Origin: Herbaspirillum sp.
GTDB lineage: Bacteria > Pseudomonadota > Gammaproteobacteria > Burkholderiales > Burkholderiaceae_D
Length of the DNA stretch: 64,000 bases
Direction: 5' to 3'
NCBI GenBank assembly: GCA_028291765.1
Contig: JAQGNR010000203.1
Coordinates: forward strand, 1-64,000
The translations under genes and the position numbers were made by a program. Shown piece by piece: positions 8,808-16,687 of this stretch (positions are counted from its first letter, which is position 1; the number at the start of each line of letters is the position of its first letter). The notes beneath the pieces were generated by a model. The model made no database searches and was not told the origin of the DNA. It worked only from the letters and a program-made list of their open reading frames with translations.

Positions 8808-9461
8808 ATGGAATTTGTAACGTTCTTGATCGATTTTATTTTGCACATCGATGTGCATCTGGCGCAATTGGCTACCGCCTATGGGCCTTGGCTATTCCTG
8901 ATATTGTTTTTGATTATATTTTGTGAAACCGGTTTGGTCGTCACGCCGTTTTTGCCTGGCGACTCCATGCTGTTCGTCACCGGCGCCATTGCAGCGGCCG
9001 GCGCATTCAATATTCACTTAATGGTGGCGACTTTGATTTTGGCCGCCGTGCTCGGCGATAGCGCCAATTATCAGATTGGACGCATGATCGGGCTGAAAGT
9101 ATTCGACAAGCCCGATTCGCGCATCTTCAAACGCAAGCACCTAGATAGAACGCGCGCATTTTACGAGCGGCACGGTGGTAAAACTATCATCATTGCGCGC
9201 TTTGCGCCGATCGTGCGCACGTTTGCACCGTTTGTGGCCGGCGTTGGCGCAATGCGCTATACGCGCTTTCTGTCGTATAACATCGTCGGCGCGGTAGCTT
9301 GGGTGGGCGCCTTTTCTTATGCCGGTTATTTCTTCGGCAATCTGCCCCTCGTCAAAAAAAATCTCAGCCTATTGATTCTTGCGATCGTGGTGATTTCTTT
9401 GATGCCGGCGGTGATGGGATTTATTCGTCAGCGACGTGAAACGACGGCAGATCGGAATTGA
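8808..9461 (+). CDS. DedA-family inner membrane protein
   Basis: This is a 217-residue DedA/SNARE-associated family membrane protein. Members act in membrane homeostasis, in some cases as undecaprenyl-phosphate or phospholipid flippases. Family motifs are visible: [19 protein letters not shown], the [10 protein letters not shown] segment, [28 protein letters not shown] with the functionally important Arg residues, and a final Lys/Arg-rich tail. It has several hydrophobic segments and no cleavable signal. Ribosome site AGGG precedes the ATG by a few bases. A 9-bp inverted repeat (9445-9468) overlaps the stop codon and may help terminate transcription. Confidence 0.92.
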   Translation: MEFVTFLIDFILHIDVHLAQLATAYGPWLFLILFLIIFCETGLVVTPFLPGDSMLFVTGAIAAAGAFNIHLMVATLILAAVLGDSANYQIGRMIGLKVFDKPDSRIFKRKHLDRTRAFYERHGGKTIIIARFAPIVRTFAPFVAGVGAMRYTRFLSYNIVGAVAWVGAFSYAGYFFGNLPLVKKNLSLLILAIVVISLMPAVMGFIRQRRETTADRN

Positions 9462-9501
9462 TCTGCCGCCGTTGTGGATGTATTGATATGCGTTGATTCG
9501 A

Positions 9502-9990
9502 TTAGTGCGCGGTGATGCCGGCGGTATGTCTTTTTGCCAGCAACCGCGCTCTGATGATGTCGTAGAACCAATTGTAGACAAAGGAATAGAACAAGAAGAA
9601 CAGCAGCACCCCGATATCCAGCAAGAACGCCTCCAGCAGGCCGATTCCCAAGCCCCATGCCGCCAGCGGCACGACCGCAATCGTCAATCCCAATTCGAAC
9701 AGCAGCGAGTGCATCACGCGCACGGTAATCGTGCGCTGAAATTTCATCTTGCTCTGCGCCCGATCGAACGCTGCGTTAAAAATCATATTCCAGAGCATGG
9801 CAATCGTCGAAATCGCGATGGCCAGCCCGCCGGCGTGCGATAGCGGCTTATCCATCAGCCAGACGATTGCAGCAGCCGTTAATGCAATGGCGATCAGCTC
9901 AAACACAAATGCGTGAAAAATGCGTTCCACGATCGATTTTTGCAGGGAGGCGGCGTTGTTATTTCTACCGCGATTCATATCGTTATTCAT
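9502..9990 (-). CDS. PACE-family (BTP-domain) transporter-like membrane protein
   Basis: This protein of 162 residues consists of two repeats of the bacterial transmembrane pair domain, four predicted membrane helices in total. The repeat hallmarks are RIFHAFVFELIAIALT with WNMIFNAAFDRAQ in the first half, and RVMHSLLFELGLTI with YNWFYDIIRAR in the second. The acidic residue in FE(L) of each repeat is the proton-coupling position in the AceI-type PACE efflux pumps, whose known substrates include chlorhexidine and short diamines. The start at 9990 has AAGGAT at the right distance; the frame continues to 10011 without one. The divergent LysR regulator is the usual partner of such genes. Confidence 0.85.
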   Translation of the reverse strand: MNNDMNRGRNNNAASLQKSIVERIFHAFVFELIAIALTAAAIVWLMDKPLSHAGGLAIAISTIAMLWNMIFNAAFDRAQSKMKFQRTITVRVMHSLLFELGLTIAVVPLAAWGLGIGLLEAFLLDIGVLLFFLFYSFVYNWFYDIIRARLLAKRHTAGITAH

Positions 9991-10056
9991 GTTATTAATC
10001 CTTGACGACAAAAAAGATGCCGCATTATGATCGCTATTTGTGATAATCGATAATCA

Positions 10057-10074
10057 GTTATTAATGGAAATAAC
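10057..10074. promoter_or_regulatory. Inverted repeat between PACE gene and LysR gene
   Basis: GTTATT at 10057-10062 and AATAAC at 10069-10074 form a 6-bp-arm dyad just before the LysR start codon, beside a tandem GATAATC pair at 10042-10055. It is a candidate site for the LysR protein in the shared 89-bp control region. Assignment is by position only. Confidence 0.35.
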
Positions 10075-10079
10075 GATAG

Positions 10080-10946
10080 ATGATCCACCATTCCCCGGAA
10101 GCTCTATTAGCGTTTGTCGAGGCGGCCATGCTGGGCTCCTTCTCGGCTGCGGCGCGCAAGCTGGGCAAAAGCCAGTCCACCATTAGTGGCGCCATTGCCA
10201 ATCTGGAAGCCGATCTGGGCGTCATTCTGTTCGACCGCAGCAGCCGTAAGCCGGCATTGACCGAACATGGCCGGCTCTTATTGGGCCGCGTTCAGGACAT
10301 CCTGGCAGCCACCGACCGGCTCGACCGCGCGGCGCTGCAACTGGTCGACGGACTGGAATCGCGGCTGACGCTGGCGCTATCGGACACCTACCATTCGATC
10401 CACTATGAGCAGATCATGCAGGCCTTCGAGCAGCGTTATCAGGATCTGGCATTTGAGTGTGTGATTGCGGAAGGACCGGATTTGCTGGCGATGATCCAAA
10501 GCGGCAGGGCGCATATCGGATTAGTACAGGGGCAGGCCGACTATCCGCCGGATATCGGCTCGGCAGCGTTATCGGAGCGTTCGGAAATCGCGCTTTACGT
10601 GGCCACTACGCATGCCTTGGCGCGCGAGCCGGCGGTCAACGCCGAACTATTGGCCGAACACCGGCAGATCAGGCTTGCCACTTCGGCGATGCTGCCGGCA
10701 AAGCCGACCGCCGGGCGCAGTTGGTCGGCCCCGAGTTACTTAATGATGCTGGAAATGACGACGATGGGATTCGGCTGGGCTGCGCTGCCGAAATGGCTGG
10801 TCCAGCAGTTCGCCGGCGATAAGCTGCGACAACTGGCAATGCGAGGCTGGCCGCGACAGGTGCAAATCGATGCAGTCTGGTCGCGTCAGCGCACGCTCGG
10901 TCCGGCCGGCGGATGGCTGCTGGAAACGATGCTGGCGATGGAGTGA
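10080..10946 (+). CDS. LysR-family transcriptional regulator
   Basis: This is a 288-residue LysR-type regulator. The N-terminal winged helix-turn-helix is clear (ALLAFVEAAMLGSFSAAARK followed by GKSQSTISGAIANLE), with the typical DLGVILFDRSSRKPALTEHG hairpin, then a long linker helix and a periplasmic-binding-like effector domain. It is transcribed away from the PACE-type transporter gene, with only 89 bases between the two start codons, so it most likely controls that gene and itself, by analogy with AceR controlling aceI. The ligand is unknown. Confidence 0.92.
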   Translation: MIHHSPEALLAFVEAAMLGSFSAAARKLGKSQSTISGAIANLEADLGVILFDRSSRKPALTEHGRLLLGRVQDILAATDRLDRAALQLVDGLESRLTLALSDTYHSIHYEQIMQAFEQRYQDLAFECVIAEGPDLLAMIQSGRAHIGLVQGQADYPPDIGSAALSERSEIALYVATTHALAREPAVNAELLAEHRQIRLATSAMLPAKPTAGRSWSAPSYLMMLEMTTMGFGWAALPKWLVQQFAGDKLRQLAMRGWPRQVQIDAVWSRQRTLGPAGGWLLETMLAME

Positions 10947-10965
10947 ACGGATCGTTCGCCGCGGT

Positions 10966-11229
10966 TTAATGCGAAGCCGGTTTATCCTGACGTAAATCGT
11001 TCAATGCTTTCACATGCGCTTCAAAGCTGGCTCTGACCACATCATTGGCATTGGTCTGCGCAAACATCTCACGCGCCAGTTCGGTCTCGACATCGAATTC
11101 CTGCAATGCCTTGGCGCAGAAATCCCGCGGCAATGAGTGAAACAGGCCGTTGATCAGACAGGTCAGGGCAGTAATCTGGCCTTTTTGCTCATTGATGGTT
11201 TTTAGAATCCGGCGATCGATTTCACTCAT
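10966..11229 (-). CDS. Small cytoplasmic protein of unknown function
   Basis: This 87-residue protein (MSEIDRRILKTINEQKG to DLRQDKPASH) is predicted to be mostly helical, with no signal peptide or membrane segment. The start at 11229 is chosen for its GGGAAG ribosome site; the frame remains open to 11280. It contains a pair of cysteines (residues about 24 and 39) and an otherwise mixed charged composition. It lies alone between the LysR gene and the DsbA-like gene, the latter on the same strand upstream. I do not recognise the family. Confidence 0.6.
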   Translation of the reverse strand: MSEIDRRILKTINEQKGQITALTCLINGLFHSLPRDFCAKALQEFDVETELAREMFAQTNANDVVRASFEAHVKALNDLRQDKPASH

Positions 11230-11325
11230 TTTGCTTCCCTGCATTAATAAAAGCCGCCACTGTACAGCAGGCGGGAACAAATAAGGGTATCCGGCCGCAT
11301 ATTGCCGCTTCGGGCTTATCTGGCC

Positions 11326-11973
11326 TTATTCGGCCGCGGCAATTTGCCGCAATGCCTGCTCGAATACCTCCACCGGCTGGCCGCCTGAGATCAAATGGCG
11401 ATCATTGATAATCACCGCCGGCACGCCATTGATGCCTTGCTGACGATAAAACTGCTGTTGCGCGCGAACCTCGGCGGCATAGGTATCGGCGGACAGAATC
11501 TGCTGCGCCTTTGCTGCATCCAGTCCCACCTTGCGCGCCAGTTCAACCAGCACTGCATGATCCGAAGGATTCAGACCCTGCGTGAAATAGGCATCGAATA
11601 ATGCGGTTTTCAATGCCAGCTGGCGGCCTTCAAGCCCAGCCCAATGCAACAAACGGTGGGCGTCGAAGGTATTGTAAATACGCTCGCGTTTATCCATGTT
11701 GAAAGTGAAGCCGAGCGCCGCACCGCGCGCCCGGATGGCCTCGCTACTGGTAGCAAGCTGGGCCGGTGTGGAACCGTATTTTTCGGCCAGATGTTCGATG
11801 ATATTTTGTCCGCCGGCCGGCATCTGCGAATTGAGCTCAAACGGCTGGAAATGCAAATCGACCTGCACATCGTCGCCGACACGTTCAATGGCCTGTTGCA
11901 GCGAACGCAGTCCTACCACGCACCAAGGGCAGGAAACATCGGAAACGAAATCAATTTTCATAGGGGTAGGCAT
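11326..11973 (-). CDS. DsbA-family oxidoreductase, FrnE-like
   Basis: This is a cytoplasmic thioredoxin-fold protein of the DsbA/FrnE group. The active site CPWC lies near residue 15 in FVSDVSCPWCVVG, the helical insert contains FDAHRLLHWAG, and the cis-Pro loop is GINGVPAVIIN, all typical of FrnE-like proteins and 2-hydroxychromene-2-carboxylate isomerase relatives. The lack of a signal peptide argues for a cytoplasmic role, such as disulfide handling under oxidative stress. The start at 11973 has AGGA eight bases upstream. The length of 215 residues is normal. Confidence 0.88.
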   Translation of the reverse strand: MPTPMKIDFVSDVSCPWCVVGLRSLQQAIERVGDDVQVDLHFQPFELNSQMPAGGQNIIEHLAEKYGSTPAQLATSSEAIRARGAALGFTFNMDKRERIYNTFDAHRLLHWAGLEGRQLALKTALFDAYFTQGLNPSDHAVLVELARKVGLDAAKAQQILSADTYAAEVRAQQQFYRQQGINGVPAVIINDRHLISGGQPVEVFEQALRQIAAAE

Positions 11974-12077
11974 ACTTTTTCCTGATCGCAAACTAAATGA
12001 AAAGTGTAGCCGATTGGGGCAAATTGCGTTGCCGGGGTAACGATTATGGCGATGGTCGGGAGCGGTGATAGAAAAGC

Positions 12078-12106
12078 TGGCGAAAACCGCAAACTGCCGC
12101 TATAAT
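12078..12106 (+). promoter_or_regulatory. Sigma70 promoter of tRNA-Lys
   Basis: TGGCGA at 12078-12083 and the consensus TATAAT at 12101-12106 are separated by 17 bases. The predicted transcription start lies about six bases before the tRNA. Confidence 0.65.
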
Positions 12107-12118
12107 TCGACCCCTGTT

Positions 12119-12194
12119 GGGGCGTTAGCTCAGTTGGTAGAGCAGCGGACTCTTAATCCGTAGGTCGTGTGTTCGAATCACACACGCCCCACCA
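12119..12194 (+). tRNA. tRNA-Lys (anticodon CTT)
   Basis: A complete 76-nt tRNA with CCA encoded. The acceptor stem pairs GGGGCGT with ACGCCCC; the D arm is AGCTCAGTTGGTAGAGC, and the T arm carries GTTCGAATC. The anticodon loop is CTCTTAA, giving anticodon CTT, which reads AAG lysine codons. The 3' side is followed by a terminator and by the stump of a tyrosine recombinase, so this tRNA probably served as an attachment site. Confidence 0.97.
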
Positions 12195-12204
12195 ACAGAT
12201 TCAA

Positions 12205-12229
12205 GGTCTTCCACTCGGAAGGCCTTTTT
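12205..12229 (+). terminator. Rho-independent terminator of tRNA-Lys
   Basis: GGTCTTCC at 12205-12212 pairs with GGAAGGCC at 12217-12224 (one G-T pair) and is followed by five T. It lies 11 bases after the tRNA CCA end. Confidence 0.85.
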
Positions 12230-12233
12230 CGTT

Positions 12234-12377
12234 TTAGGAGTCTTGCGCCGTGCCCTGAAGTAGATGCCCAATTACTGCTGCATGCTTGACCATTTTCGCC
12301 GGAGCAAGGTGTGCATGTCGCCACACCATTTCCGAAGACTTCCATCCGCCCATTTCCTGCAAAGCGCTAACTAAGCG
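12234..12377 (-). pseudogene. C-terminal remnant of a tyrosine recombinase (phage-type integrase)
   Basis: Translated on the minus strand, the 144 bases after the IclR stop codon read [20 protein letters not shown], then [19 protein letters not shown] and a stop. This is the C-terminal end of a phage-type integrase: GGW-x-S-x-EMV-x-RYAHLAP is the conserved block holding the last catalytic residues. Here the catalytic Tyr of RYAHL is His, and everything upstream, including the Arg and His catalytic residues, is missing. The stretch has no start of its own and follows the IclR TAG in the same frame. Its position beside tRNA-Lys fits the integrase end of an integrative element that used this tRNA. 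It cannot be functional. Confidence 0.8.
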
Positions 12378-13142
12378 CTATGCAGCCGTTGCGTAGTATC
12401 CGAGCGCTAGCGAAAGATTTTCGCTCTCGCGTTTCACAAGCATACCCAGCTGTTCAATCCGCTCTTCATTCATCCTCACACTTGGCCCAAAAACACCGAT
12501 CGAGCCTGCAGCTTGACCGTTCTGACTAAAAAACGGCGCAGCGACTGCGATCGCGCCGGCGATCAGTTCTTCTCGGCTTATCGCGTAGCCGCGTTGCCTG
12601 GTCAGGTTTAGCTCTTTTTCATATTCCTCAAAACCAATGTCGATTCCTTCAATCAATGCTTTGATTTGATCCGGATCCAGGTCCCTGAAGGCGAGGATCG
12701 CGCGACCACTGGCACCAAGTGCGAGCCGCTCCTTATACCCAACGCCCCTTTTGAAACTTAACGGTTGGGAACTGGCCATTTCCGCGACACATAGACGTTG
12801 CGCGGCTTCAGGAACAAACAGTGCAACTGTTTCGCCTGTACTCTCCCAGATACGTCGCATCATCGGTTGGGCAACTGCATTTAAATCGAGGCTGGCAGTC
12901 CAGACGTGTGCCAAATAAGCGACCGAGGGTCCGAGCCGGAATTTTTGTGGTTCCCCCTCCGAAACGACGAATTTAAGTTGTTCCAATGTCGACAGCAGGC
13001 GATACAACGTCGGGCGACTCAAGTCGACGCGCTTGAGCAGTTGACCAGCGGTTAGTTCAAATTCTGTCGCAGAAAATGCGGTCAGGATGCCAAGTGCTCT
13101 ATTGACAGCGCGGACGCCGTCGCCCGATTTTTCATTTTCCAA
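12378..13142 (-). CDS. IclR-family transcriptional regulator of the aromatic cluster
   Basis: This is an IclR-type regulator with an N-terminal winged helix-turn-helix (ELTAGQLLKRVDLSRPTLYR) and a GAF-like C-terminal effector domain (ALFVPEAAQRLCVAEMASSQ, then the GASGRAILAF signature region). There is no in-frame ATG near the N-terminus. I place the start at TTG 13142, which has GGAGGG just upstream; a TTG at 13154 is the alternative. It is divergent from the Rieske oxygenase gene, and the intervening 268 bases contain two near-identical 19-bp sites, so it most likely controls the degradation operon in response to an aromatic compound. The protein has about 254 residues, normal for the family. 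Confidence 0.9.
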   Translation of the reverse strand: MENEKSGDGVRAVNRALGILTAFSATEFELTAGQLLKRVDLSRPTLYRLLSTLEQLKFVVSEGEPQKFRLGPSVAYLAHVWTASLDLNAVAQPMMRRIWESTGETVALFVPEAAQRLCVAEMASSQPLSFKRGVGYKERLALGASGRAILAFRDLDPDQIKALIEGIDIGFEEYEKELNLTRQRGYAISREELIAGAIAVAAPFFSQNGQAAGSIGVFGPSVRMNEERIEQLGMLVKRESENLSLALGYYATAA

Positions 13143-13257
13143 TCTTCCCTCCAATTAATCCAGGCGCCCCAATGGGTGCAGCCTCTCAATATAACCCGCG
13201 AAGCGTCATTTCACGATCGACCGCAACCTCTCGCCGATTTTACTGTGGATCATCGTG

Positions 13258-13276
13258 TGTGTCACTGTGTGGACAC
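13258..13276. promoter_or_regulatory. Regulator-binding site 1 (19-bp dyad) upstream of the Rieske operon promoter
   Basis: TGTGTCACTGTGTGGACAC is an imperfect dyad. It recurs at 13357-13375 with 15 of 19 bases identical. Site 1 lies about 26 bases upstream of the -35 box, where it could activate the operon or control iclR. The likely binder is the divergent IclR protein, by position. Confidence 0.6.
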
Positions 13277-13302
13277 GGATCTTATTTTAATGAAATTAAT
13301 TC

Positions 13303-13330
13303 TTGACATTAAACGGCGCCGAAATATACT
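13303..13330 (+). promoter_or_regulatory. Sigma70 promoter of the Rieske oxygenase operon
   Basis: A perfect TTGACA at 13303-13308 and TATACT at 13325-13330 are separated by 16 bases. The predicted transcription start is near 13337, giving a leader of about 74 bases that contains regulator site 2. Confidence 0.75.
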
Positions 13331-13356
13331 GGGGTAAATATCACGGTATGGATTGA

Positions 13357-13375
13357 TGTATCACGCAGTGGACAC
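13357..13375. promoter_or_regulatory. Regulator-binding site 2 (19-bp dyad) in the Rieske operon leader
   Basis: TGTATCACGCAGTGGACAC matches site 1 with differences only at position 4 and in the three central bases. It lies about 20 bases downstream of the predicted transcription start, a typical repressor position. The two sites start 99 bases apart, which would allow looping. Confidence 0.6.
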
Positions 13376-13410
13376 ATTGCAGAATTTGAAACCAGCTTAG
13401 GAGAACTTGA

Positions 13411-14682
13411 ATGAGCGATGCTTCAATGGAAATATTAGTACGGACAGGTCGGGACACCCCGATGGGCAATCTAATGCGCCGTTATTGGGTGCCAGTACTG
13501 TTGCTGAGCGAAATCGCAGAACCGGATGGTCCGCAAGTGCGGGTTCAAATCCTAGGAGAAAAACTGCTTGCGTTTCGTGATAGTGAAGGACGCCCTGGCC
13601 TGATTGACGAGTTCTGCTCGCACCGCGGCGTTTCGCTGTATTTCGGTCGCAACGAAGAAAATGGCATTCGCTGCGCTTACCACGGTGTCAAATTCGACCG
13701 TAATGGTAAATGCGTCGACGTGCCCTCTGCTCCGCAGTCTTGCGCGCGCATGAATATCAAGTCATATCCCTGCATTGAGCGTGGCGGTCTTTTATGGGCG
13801 TACATGGGGCCGCCAGAAAAAATGCCGGAACCACCAGAGTTGGAGTGGGCTACGCTGCCACCAAGTCATGTCTTTATTTCAAAACGCGTTCAAGAGTGCA
13901 ACTATTTGCAGGCGATGGAAGGCGGAATCGATACTGCCCACGTTTCGTATGTACATCGCTATGAGGTTGACAACGACCCGATGCATAAAGATACGAAAGC
14001 ACTCGATTACATCAAAGCGGATGGAAACGTGATCTTTGAGATCGAGAAGCAGCCATTTGGTCTGACATTGTTTGGCCGCCGCAACGGCGAACCCGATTCA
14101 TATTACTGGCGCGTAACTCAGTGGCTGTTCCCCTGGTTTTCGCTTATTCCGCCTTTCGGCGAACATTCCTTAGCCGGTCACGTATGGGTGCCAATTGACG
14201 ATCATAGTTGCTGGTCTTGGGCCATCAATTTTCATCCGAACAAGCCGCTGTCGGCTGAGGAACGCGAGGAGCTTGAAGCCGGAAAAGGGATCCACTGCGA
14301 ATACGAACCTGGAAGTTTCCGCCCGAAGGCCAACAAGGACAATAATTACTTGATGGACCGCCAGGCGCAGAAAGATAAGCGGGCGTATAGCGGCATCCTT
14401 GGCTTTGCCATGCAAGACGCATCTTTACAAGAAAGCATGGGTCCGATCCAAAACCACGATGCAGAACATCTCCTTCCGACCGATAAAGCAATCGTGATGG
14501 CGCGTCGAATGCTGCAGGAGGCTGTAGCAGGACTCGAACAAGGGATAGAACCGCCAGCGTTGTCCGTCTCTGCGCAACATGTCCGTGCAGCTGGCGTATT
14601 GCTCGAACGTTCGGTCGATCCGACCGAATGGGCAAAGGAGTACCTGACGGATAGTCGCACACACCCCGTTTACACAATCTAA
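13411..14682 (+). CDS. Rieske non-heme iron aromatic oxygenase, oxygenase component (VanA/phthalate-oxygenase/LigX-like)
   Basis: This is the oxygenase of a Rieske-type aromatic hydroxylase or O-demethylase. The [2Fe-2S] centre ligands are C69, H71, C88 and H91 (CSHRG and CAYHG). The mononuclear iron site is visible as D174, H177 and H182 in EGGIDTAHVSYVH. At 423 residues it belongs to the single-subunit group that works with a VanB-type reductase, such as phthalate 4,5-dioxygenase or the LigXa-type demethylase. The substrate cannot be read from the sequence. The start is supported by AGGAG at 13399-13403. It heads an operon with SDR, reductase and transporter genes, the partner reductase being at 15610. 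Confidence 0.93.
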   Translation: MSDASMEILVRTGRDTPMGNLMRRYWVPVLLLSEIAEPDGPQVRVQILGEKLLAFRDSEGRPGLIDEFCSHRGVSLYFGRNEENGIRCAYHGVKFDRNGKCVDVPSAPQSCARMNIKSYPCIERGGLLWAYMGPPEKMPEPPELEWATLPPSHVFISKRVQECNYLQAMEGGIDTAHVSYVHRYEVDNDPMHKDTKALDYIKADGNVIFEIEKQPFGLTLFGRRNGEPDSYYWRVTQWLFPWFSLIPPFGEHSLAGHVWVPIDDHSCWSWAINFHPNKPLSAEEREELEAGKGIHCEYEPGSFRPKANKDNNYLMDRQAQKDKRAYSGILGFAMQDASLQESMGPIQNHDAEHLLPTDKAIVMARRMLQEAVAGLEQGIEPPALSVSAQHVRAAGVLLERSVDPTEWAKEYLTDSRTHPVYTI

Positions 14683-14777
14683 ACACCTTGAATTAAAAAG
14701 TGTTGCTGACACCGGCACGCCTGAGAGATCGCATTTTTTGAGCTTGGGTACGCGGTTGATCTAGGAGATAAAAAATC

Positions 14778-15551
14778 ATGAAACGACTTGCAGGAAAATC
14801 AGCGCTCATCACCGGCGGCGCGGCAGGAATAGGAAAAGCTTGCGCTCTGTTATTCTGTAATGAGGGGGCCGCTGTTACGTTGGTTGATACCGATGGACAC
14901 GCGCTTGAGCACACCGCGGCTGCGATTCTTGCTCAGATACCCTTGGCAAAGGTGACGCATTTCATCGCGAACGTTACTGAAACCGAATCGGCTGACGCTG
15001 CGGTTCGCCAAGCTGTCGCCTCACATGGCGCTCTCGATATTCTCGTTAATAACGCCGCGATGAGAAATTACGCACCGGCCTCTGAAGCAACTCTTGAAGA
15101 ATGGCAAGCCATCACCGCTGTCAATCTGTTTGGCGCTGCTAACTACTGCCGGGCGGCGCTCCCTCAATTGCGACTCTCGGGAAGCGGAAGCATTGTCAAC
15201 GTCTCATCCTGCTATGCAGTAACTGGTCGAAAAGGCATGGGATTGTATGACGCCACGAAGGCAGGGCAACTGGCTCTGACTCGCACCATGGCTCACGAAG
15301 AGGCACAACATGGTGTTCGGGTAAACGCCGTTTGCCCAGGCGCAACGCTGACTGATTTCCAGCTCGCGAAAGCAAAAGCCAGTGATAAGAGCGTCGCCCA
15401 ATTGATGGGCGAGCGACAGGATACGTCGTTGCTGCGCCGCTGGGCGACTACCGACGAGGTCGCTTATCCAATACTTTGGCTGGCATCCAGCGAAGCTTCG
15501 TTTATCACAGGTACCACTGTAATGGTTGATGGTGGCTTGCACGTGATGTAG
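14778..15551 (+). CDS. Short-chain dehydrogenase/reductase
   Basis: This is a 257-residue classical SDR. It shows the cofactor motif TGGAAGIG at residues 12-19, the NNAA motif near residue 91, the catalytic Ser in VSSCYAV, and Y157 with K161 in YDATK. An acidic residue at the end of the second strand (LVDTDG) favours NAD. By position it should oxidise a diol or alcohol intermediate made by the Rieske oxygenase, such as a cis-dihydrodiol, or process the transported substrate. The ATG at 14778 follows TAGGAG. It is separated by 95 bases from the oxygenase gene and 58 from the reductase gene on the same strand. Confidence 0.92.
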   Translation: MKRLAGKSALITGGAAGIGKACALLFCNEGAAVTLVDTDGHALEHTAAAILAQIPLAKVTHFIANVTETESADAAVRQAVASHGALDILVNNAAMRNYAPASEATLEEWQAITAVNLFGAANYCRAALPQLRLSGSGSIVNVSSCYAVTGRKGMGLYDATKAGQLALTRTMAHEEAQHGVRVNAVCPGATLTDFQLAKAKASDKSVAQLMGERQDTSLLRRWATTDEVAYPILWLASSEASFITGTTVMVDGGLHVM

Positions 15552-15609
15552 GCCATTTCGCTCACCTGAATCGGATGAGCGAACTTTTTACCACCAAAAT
15601 ACCGAGGCC

Positions 15610-16590
15610 ATGAGCATGTCATGTTCCACTCTTTTTGCGCTTGTTTACAGCATGCGTTACGAGGCAGAGGGCGTCGTCAGCGTTGTGCTGCGCCCTGACG
15701 AACCTTCGTCGCCTTTTCCATCATTTTCACCCGGTGCGCACATCGACTTGCATTTGCCCAACGGTTTGATACGCAGCTATTCGCTGCTTAACGCATCTTC
15801 CGATCGCCATGAATACGTGATCGCTATCCTCAAGAACCAAGAAAGTCGAGGCGGCTCACGCTATGTCCATGAGAATTTGCGAGTGGGCATGCGGGTATCC
15901 ATCTCGCCTCCGCGCAATAATTTTGTCCTAAACGAAGAGGCAGTTGACACTGTCCTTGTAGCCGGAGGCATCGGTGTGACACCGCTTTTGAGCATGCTCG
16001 AGCGCATGGCGAGCCTAGGAAAGCGGACCGAATTCATTTATTGCGCAAGATCGCGAAGGGAAGCGGCTTTCATGGAGCAGGTTGAGTCAATCGCTAAGTC
16101 GGCCGCTATCCAGGTGACCTGGCACTTTGACGAAGAACGTAGTGGACCACCGAATCTCAAGCAGTTGCTCGACGGGCGCCCGGTCGATACCCACCTTTAT
16201 TGCTGCGGCCCGGGAAAAATGCTGGAGGCATTCGAACAGGCATGCGACGACATCGGATACGCAAACGCGCATGTCGAACGTTTCGCGCCCATCCCCATTC
16301 CGGTAGACGCCGCAACAACTGATCCGAGTTATAGCGTTGAACTCCGCCGCAGCGGCCTGACCATCCAGGTGCCCGCCGGAGGCTCGTTGTTGAGTGCGTT
16401 ACTAGATGCCGGTGCATCTCCCAACTATAGCTGCGGGGAAGGGGTCTGTGGTGCATGCGAAACCAAGGTGCTGGCTGGTGATGTTGATCACCGGGACAGC
16501 ATACTTAGCAAGGCAGAACGCGCGGCAAACAAAACCATGATGGTGTGTGTATCACGCAGCAAAAGTAGCACGCTCGTGCTCGATATGTGA
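15610..16590 (+). CDS. PDR/VanB-family reductase component (FMN, NAD and [2Fe-2S] ferredoxin domains)
   Basis: This 326-residue protein transfers electrons from NAD(P)H to the Rieske oxygenase. The N-terminal ferredoxin-reductase barrel contains the flavin motif RSYSLLNAS, with the NAD domain following at VAGGIGVTPLLSML and ending in YCCGPGKMLEAF. The C-terminal plant-type ferredoxin domain holds cluster ligands C275, C280, C283 and C313 (CGEGVCGAC and MMVCVSR). This order is that of phthalate dioxygenase reductase and VanB. Its presence downstream of the oxygenase completes a two-component Rieske system. Confidence 0.94.
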   Translation: MSMSCSTLFALVYSMRYEAEGVVSVVLRPDEPSSPFPSFSPGAHIDLHLPNGLIRSYSLLNASSDRHEYVIAILKNQESRGGSRYVHENLRVGMRVSISPPRNNFVLNEEAVDTVLVAGGIGVTPLLSMLERMASLGKRTEFIYCARSRREAAFMEQVESIAKSAAIQVTWHFDEERSGPPNLKQLLDGRPVDTHLYCCGPGKMLEAFEQACDDIGYANAHVERFAPIPIPVDAATTDPSYSVELRRSGLTIQVPAGGSLLSALLDAGASPNYSCGEGVCGACETKVLAGDVDHRDSILSKAERAANKTMMVCVSRSKSSTLVLDM

Positions 16591-16687
16591 AATGACCGGT
16601 TACGGCTACAGGTGTAGCCCAGGCCGGCGCCAGATATAAACCTGCAGGATAAAGCCACAAAAAAAATGTGGCATCAAGGATGAAATA

